From assembly GCA_016928935.1 (NCBI GenBank), contig JAFGJU010000045.1:1-9808 (forward strand): a stretch of DNA of 9,808 nt, given 5' to 3'. The stretch's first letter is position 1, and each line of letters starts with the position of its first letter. The notes beneath the pieces were generated by a model that saw only the letters and a list, made by a program, of their open reading frames with translations, ran no database searches and was not told the DNA's origin. This DNA is from Candidatus Eiseniibacteriota bacterium (GTDB lineage: Bacteria > Eisenbacteria > RBG-16-71-46 > JAFGJU01). This document shows positions 6,480 to 9,808 of this stretch, in pieces. A program made the position numbers and the translations under genes.

Positions 6480-7146
6480 GATAAAAGACGTGAAGAAGAT
6501 ATACCACGTGGGCGCGGAGGACGTTCACGCCCTTGACGGAATAACGCTCACCATGAAAAAGAACGAGTATCTTGCCATCATGGGCCCGTCCGGGTCGGGC
6601 AAGTCCACCCTGATGAATCTTATCGGGTGTCTGGACACGCCCACGAGCGGTTCGTACCGCTTCAACGACAGGGAGGTCAGGGACCTTTCGGACGACGAGC
6701 TGGCCAGAATCCGGAACAAGGAGATCGGGTTTGTGTTTCAGACGTTCAACCTGCTCCCCCGCGCGGACGCCGCGCACAACGTGGAGCTGCCGCTCATATA
6801 CGCCGGTATTCCCAGAGCCGACCGAAGGCGGAAAGTGGAGCAGGCCCTGGAGGCGGTCGGGCTGGCCGAGAGGGCTCGCCACCGCCCATCGGAGCTGTCC
6901 GGGGGCCAGCGTCAGCGCGCCGCCATCGCGCGGGCTCTGGTCAACGAGCCGTCAGTAATTCTCGCCGACGAACCCACCGGCAACCTGGACAGCAAGACCG
7001 GCGAAGAAATCATGCAGGTCTTCGAGAAGATCCACGGCGCCGGCAACACCATCATTCTTGTGACACACGAAGAGTACATCGCGAGACATTCGGGCCGGAT
7101 AATCAGGCTGAGGGACGGGCTCGTGGAGTCCGACGTGAGCGTCTGA
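6463..7146 (+). CDS. ABC transporter ATPase of the LolD/MacB type
   Basis: This 227-residue protein is a stand-alone nucleotide-binding subunit that powers the two permeases encoded next. All catalytic motifs are intact: Walker A GPSGSGKST (41-49), Q-loop Gln93 in FVFQTFNLLP, signature LSGGQRQR (145-152), Walker B VILADEPT (165-172) with catalytic Glu170, D-loop NLD (174-176) and switch His202 in LVTHE. The sequence FNLLPRADAAHNVELPLIYAGI is characteristic of the MacB/LolD/FtsE branch. Length is normal for a LolD-like subunit. The ATG lies inside the end of the adaptor gene, with AAGG five bases before it, so the two are probably translated in a coupled way. LolD itself is an alternative by sequence alone, but the adjacent adaptor and TolC-type channel favour export. 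Confidence 0.96.
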   Translation: MAELIEIKDVKKIYHVGAEDVHALDGITLTMKKNEYLAIMGPSGSGKSTLMNLIGCLDTPTSGSYRFNDREVRDLSDDELARIRNKEIGFVFQTFNLLPRADAAHNVELPLIYAGIPRADRRRKVEQALEAVGLAERARHRPSELSGGQRQRAAIARALVNEPSVILADEPTGNLDSKTGEEIMQVFEKIHGAGNTIILVTHEEYIARHSGRIIRLRDGLVESDVSV

Positions 7147-7159
7147 TTCCGGCCGGTTC

Positions 7160-7164
7160 GGAGG
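7160..7164 (+). promoter_or_regulatory. Ribosome binding site selecting a TTG start
   Basis: GGAGG lies six bases before TTG 7171. Starting there gives QVSESLRIAVVNLRVHKVRSLLTILG, which aligns with the N-terminal amphipathic segment and first helix of MacB/FtsX permeases. No ATG lies nearby in this frame, and a GTG at 7204 would remove part of that segment. Confidence 0.7.
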
Positions 7165-7170
7165 AAGTCC

Positions 7171-8388
7171 TTGCAGGTTTCCGAGAGTCTGCGCATCGCG
7201 GTAGTGAACCTGCGCGTCCACAAGGTGCGCTCTCTGCTGACGATCCTTGGCACCGTCATAGGCGTTATGTCCGTCATCGCCATCGTGTCCATCATCGAGG
7301 GCATGAACAAATACGTGTCGGAGCGGCTGCTGGAAGAGGGCTCGAACACGTTCTACGTCGACAAGTTCGGCATGATAACGGACTACCAGGAGTACCTGGA
7401 CGCGCTGAAGCGAAAGGACCTGACGGTGGACGACGCCAGGGCGCTGGAGCGGCTGTCCACGTCCATCCTGGTCGTGGGTAGCCTCGCTCAGGGTCGGAAC
7501 AACGTCCGGTATGGTTCGAGGGAGGTGTCGAGCGTCGAAGTGCGCGGCGTCGACGAGGGGTTCCAGGCGGCCTCCACGGTCGAAGTCGAACACGGGAGGT
7601 TCCTGTCGCGGGAGGACGTGTTGCGCAGGAGGCCGGTCTGCGTCCTGGGTTCGGACGTCAGGGACAAGCTGTTCGCCGGCCTGGACCCGCTGGGCAAGGA
7701 GGTGCGTGTCGGCAGGCACAGGTTCAGCGTGATAGGCGTGGCGGAGAAGAAGGGAAGTCTGCTGGGCGTGTCACAGGACAGCAATGTGATGGTGCCGCTA
7801 ACCGCGTTCCAGAAGGCCTTCGGCTCGAGGTCTGCCGTGACGCTCATCGCCAAGGCCAGAGACCAGGAAAGCCTGCAGTTGGCCCAGGACGAGGCCAGGG
7901 CGATCCTGAGGGCCAGGCGCAAGGTGCCGTTCTCGAAGCCGGACGATTTCTCCATCCTGAGCGCCGAGACGTTCATGGAGTTGTACAAGAACTTCACGTC
8001 CACGGCATACCTGGTGACCGTTGGGATAGCCGCCCTGTCCCTCGTGGTGGGCGGAATAGTCATAATGAACATCATGATCGTGTCGGTGACGGAGAGGACG
8101 AAGGAGATCGGCATCAGGATGGCGGTGGGCGCCCGCCGCGCCGAGATCATGTTTCAGTTCCTGATTGAGTCGTTGATCCTGTCGGGCGCCGGAGGAGTGA
8201 TAGGCGTGCTGGTCGGGGTGGGGCTGGCCGCGCTCATCTCCAACGTCACGCCGCTTCCCGCCGCGGTGAAGGCTTGGGCCGTCGGCACGGGCCTGCTGGT
8301 GGCGTGTGGCGTGGGAGCTTTCTTCGGCATTTATCCGGCGGCCAGGGCGGCCAAGATGGACCCCATAGTGGCCCTCCGGTACGAGTGA
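7171..8388 (+). CDS. MacB/FtsX-type ABC permease, first of a pair (TTG start)
   Basis: This 405-residue protein shows the mechanotransmission permease layout. Helix 1 is at about 21-42 (SLLTILGTVIGVMSVIAIVS). A large periplasmic MacB-type domain spans about 43-275. Three closing helices lie at about 279-304, 329-355 and 369-390. The cytoplasmic loop after helix 2, SVTERTKEIGIRMAVGARR (305-323), is the conserved FtsX-domain motif that contacts the ATPase. The chain ends with the family motif GIYPAARAAKMDPIVALRYE. It starts with TTG behind a strong GGAGG, 24 bases after the ATPase gene. In MacB the ATPase is fused to the permease; here they are separate and a second, related permease follows. 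A heterodimer served by one ATPase, as in LolCDE, is likely. Confidence 0.94.
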   Translation: MQVSESLRIAVVNLRVHKVRSLLTILGTVIGVMSVIAIVSIIEGMNKYVSERLLEEGSNTFYVDKFGMITDYQEYLDALKRKDLTVDDARALERLSTSILVVGSLAQGRNNVRYGSREVSSVEVRGVDEGFQAASTVEVEHGRFLSREDVLRRRPVCVLGSDVRDKLFAGLDPLGKEVRVGRHRFSVIGVAEKKGSLLGVSQDSNVMVPLTAFQKAFGSRSAVTLIAKARDQESLQLAQDEARAILRARRKVPFSKPDDFSILSAETFMELYKNFTSTAYLVTVGIAALSLVVGGIVIMNIMIVSVTERTKEIGIRMAVGARRAEIMFQFLIESLILSGAGGVIGVLVGVGLAALISNVTPLPAAVKAWAVGTGLLVACGVGAFFGIYPAARAAKMDPIVALRYE

Positions 8389-8390
8389 CA

Positions 8391-8422
8391 CGCGGCCGGC
8401 GCGGCGGTGCCCGCGGCCGGCG
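8391..8422 (+). repeat. 11-bp direct repeat and GC hairpin between the two permease genes
   Basis: CGCGGCCGGCG occurs at 8391-8401 and again at 8412-8422. The same bases can fold: GCCGGC (8395-8400) with GCCGGC (8416-8421), enclosing GCGG (8404-8407) with CCGC (8411-8414) and a TGC loop. The fold ends four bases before the GAGG (8426-8429) ribosome site of the second permease, so it could tune translation or mRNA stability. It fills nearly all of the 45-base spacer. Confidence 0.5.
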
Positions 8423-8433
8423 AGTGAGGTGCG

Positions 8434-9669
8434 ATGCGCGAGGTGACGGGCGTTGTGAACGAGAGCATCAGGATGGCGCTCTCGTCGCTGATGACTCACA
8501 AACTCAGGGCGGGGCTGACCGTGCTGGGCATCGTGATAGGCATCACGACGGTGGTCGGCATGGTGTCTCTGGTTCAGGGCCTGAACCAGAGCATGGCCCG
8601 ACAGATCAGGTCCATGGGCACCTCCGTGTTGTATGTAAGGAAGTATGAGCCGGGGCTCTTCATGGGAGAGCTTCCGGAGAGTCTGAGACACAGGGAAGAC
8701 TTCGAGGTCGCCGACGCCGAGGCGATCGAGAGACTCTGTCCTTCGGTGGCCGCAGCGGTCCCGCTCACGTATACCGGCGGCGTCTTCAAGTACGGAGACA
8801 GGGAGACGAGGTCCAACTACGCCGTGGGGACGTTCCCCGCCTACCTCGACATTCAGGACCTCGCCGTCTCCGAGGGCAGATGCTTCACGGAGGAGGAGCA
8901 GGCGCACCGGGCCGACGTCTGCGTCATGGGCCAGGACTTGCTTGAGGCCCTCTTCCCGCACAGCAGCGCCGTGGGGAGGTGGGTGTCGTTCGGCGGCAAG
9001 CGGTTTCTGGTGGTGGGCGAGCTGGAGGCAAAGGGGAAATTCCTGGGTCAGAGCATGGACGACTACGCCCTCATGCCCTATTCCACTCTGCAGAAGCGCT
9101 TCGGGCCGGACCTGGACACCTACATCAACGCAAAGCCGGTGAGCGTCGAGGACACGGAGAAGGCCATTGACGAGATCAAGGAGGTCCTCAGGCGCCGGCG
9201 CGGCATCCCTCCGAACAAGTCCGAGGACTTCGCCGTCTTCACCGAGGACGTCCTGATGGACCTTTACCACAAGATAACCGGCACGTTCTACATCGTCATG
9301 ATCGCGATATCCTCCATAGCTCTCATGGTGGGGGGAGTCGGAGTCACGAACATAATGTTCGTGTCGGTCACCGAGAGGACGCGGGAGATAGGGGTGCGAA
9401 TGGCAGTGGGTGCGAGGAGGAAGGACGTGCTCCTTCAGTTCGTCATAGAGGCCGTGGTCCTGACAGCCGCAGGCGGCGTGATAGGGATAGCGCTGGGCGC
9501 AGGCGCGGGGTGGCTCGTGGAGAAGCTGGTTCACATCCCCTCTGCGGCGCCCGTCTGGGCACTGCTTCTCGGCCTGGGCTTCTCTTCGGCAATAGGCCTG
9601 TTCTTCGGTATATATCCAGCAGTCAAAGCGTCCCGGATGGACCCGGTCGAGGCACTGAGGTACGAGTGA
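8434..9669 (+). CDS. MacB/FtsX-type ABC permease, second of a pair
   Basis: This 411-residue paralogue of the preceding gene has the same order of parts. Helix 1 is at about 27-48 (AGLTVLGIVIGITTVVGMVS). The periplasmic MacB-type domain spans about 49-280. Helices follow at about 285-311, 335-360 and 374-394. SVTERTREIGVRMAVGARR (311-329) is the FtsX-domain loop, nearly identical to that of its partner, and both proteins end with MDPxxALRYE. The periplasmic domains are much more diverged than the membrane parts, which suggests different contacts with substrate or adaptor. GAGG at 8426-8429 is four bases before the ATG. It is the last gene of the exporter run and is followed by a hairpin at 9718. 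Heterodimer formation is inferred. Confidence 0.94.
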   Translation: MREVTGVVNESIRMALSSLMTHKLRAGLTVLGIVIGITTVVGMVSLVQGLNQSMARQIRSMGTSVLYVRKYEPGLFMGELPESLRHREDFEVADAEAIERLCPSVAAAVPLTYTGGVFKYGDRETRSNYAVGTFPAYLDIQDLAVSEGRCFTEEEQAHRADVCVMGQDLLEALFPHSSAVGRWVSFGGKRFLVVGELEAKGKFLGQSMDDYALMPYSTLQKRFGPDLDTYINAKPVSVEDTEKAIDEIKEVLRRRRGIPPNKSEDFAVFTEDVLMDLYHKITGTFYIVMIAISSIALMVGGVGVTNIMFVSVTERTREIGVRMAVGARRKDVLLQFVIEAVVLTAAGGVIGIALGAGAGWLVEKLVHIPSAAPVWALLLGLGFSSAIGLFFGIYPAVKASRMDPVEALRYE

Positions 9670-9700
9670 GAGGACCCGGCTTGGCCCGGTCGAGGCACTG
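9642..9700 (+). repeat. 16-bp perfect direct repeat across the end of the second permease gene
   Basis: CCCGGTCGAGGCACTG is present at 9642-9657, where it encodes the conserved PVEAL near the C-terminus, and again at 9685-9700 in the non-coding region, 43 bases further on. The second copy falls after the stop codon and looks like a small tandem duplication of the gene end, with the bases between having diverged. Confidence 0.7.
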
Positions 9701-9717
9701 GAGCACGGCCGACAAAT

Positions 9718-9737
9718 CTCGACTGGACGCAGTCGAG
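9718..9737 (+). terminator. Hairpin after the exporter cluster (probable transcript end)
   Basis: CTCGACTG (9718-9725) and CAGTCGAG (9730-9737) form a perfect 8-bp stem around GACG, 48 bases after the last permease stop. Position and stem quality suit a terminator or a 3'-end stabiliser. No T-run follows (CCCTGAGATG), so it is not a textbook intrinsic terminator. Confidence 0.45.
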
Positions 9738-9780
9738 CCCTGAGATGCCGGCGGAGGAAGAGCACGGGAAGCCGCACAAC

Positions 9781-9808
9781 ATGAAGGTCTTCAGAAGCTG
9801 CATTAATA
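9781..9808 (+). CDS. Possible start of a further gene, cut by the window end
   Basis: ATG 9781 opens MKVFRSCIN and the frame is still open at the window edge. The basic, then mildly hydrophobic start could begin a signal peptide. GGGAAG at 9766-9771 is a weak ribosome site nine bases before it. The same frame also has an ATG at 9745. Too little sequence is present to assign a family or even to be sure it is a gene. Confidence 0.25.

Noticed and set aside
6463..8388. LolCDE lipoprotein-release system
   Set aside because: Subunit plan and ATPase type fit, but the adjacent adaptor and TolC-type channel, plus MacB-type periplasmic domains, favour a tripartite exporter.
7798..9777. A 659-codon open frame on the minus strand opposite both permease genes
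   Set aside because: Long antisense frames are expected opposite GC-rich genes. The translation is rich in Arg, His and Pro with no recognisable domain, and the plus-strand genes are unmistakable.
1..9808. CRISPR arrays, tRNA/rRNA genes, insertion sequences or phage genes
   Set aside because: I saw no regularly spaced repeats, no tRNA- or rRNA-like stretches, no transposase or phage proteins, and no terminal inverted repeats.

Overview
The window is a GC-rich stretch in which every gene is read from the + strand. It comes from a diderm (Gram-negative type) bacterium, since it encodes a TonB energiser and a TolC-type outer-membrane channel. The ExbD membrane motif (STADVAFLLLIFF) resembles ExbDs of the FCB group. 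Arginine is written mostly as AGG/AGA and isoleucine very often as ATA, which is unlike pseudomonads or enterics. An uncultured or thermophile-related lineage is plausible, but I cannot name the species or phylum from sequence alone.

Layout. Bases 1-171 are a leader with a good sigma70-like promoter (TTGACA-N17-TAGACT) and two small hairpins. Bases 172-2533 are a tight four-gene cluster, exbB - exbD - exbD - tonB, a complete proton-motive-force transducer for the outer membrane. It has two different ExbD paralogues and a short TonB. No TonB-dependent receptor lies in the window. Bases 2534-2747 are a non-coding spacer with a GC hairpin after tonB. Bases 2748-3497 encode a five-helix YIP1-family membrane protein. 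Bases 3498-3654 are a second spacer with an inverted repeat. Bases 3655-9669 are a five-component export cluster: TolC-like channel, MacA/HlyD-like adaptor, LolD/MacB-type ATPase, and two separate MacB/FtsX-type permeases. The window closes with an 8-bp hairpin and possibly the first codons of another gene.

How they work together. ExbB and ExbD use the proton gradient to drive TonB, which contacts outer-membrane receptors. The second cluster reads as a tripartite mechanotransmission ABC pump. The ATPase drives a probable heterodimer of the two permeases, and the adaptor connects them to the outer-membrane channel. The substrate cannot be read from the sequence.

Novelty. All genes fall into known families and I do not see a clearly new system. 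The points most worth a second look are the YIP1 protein next to the exporter, a roughly 65-residue low-complexity insertion in the adaptor, the split permease pair, the N-terminally extended ExbB, the paired ExbDs, and several short repeats or hairpins between genes.
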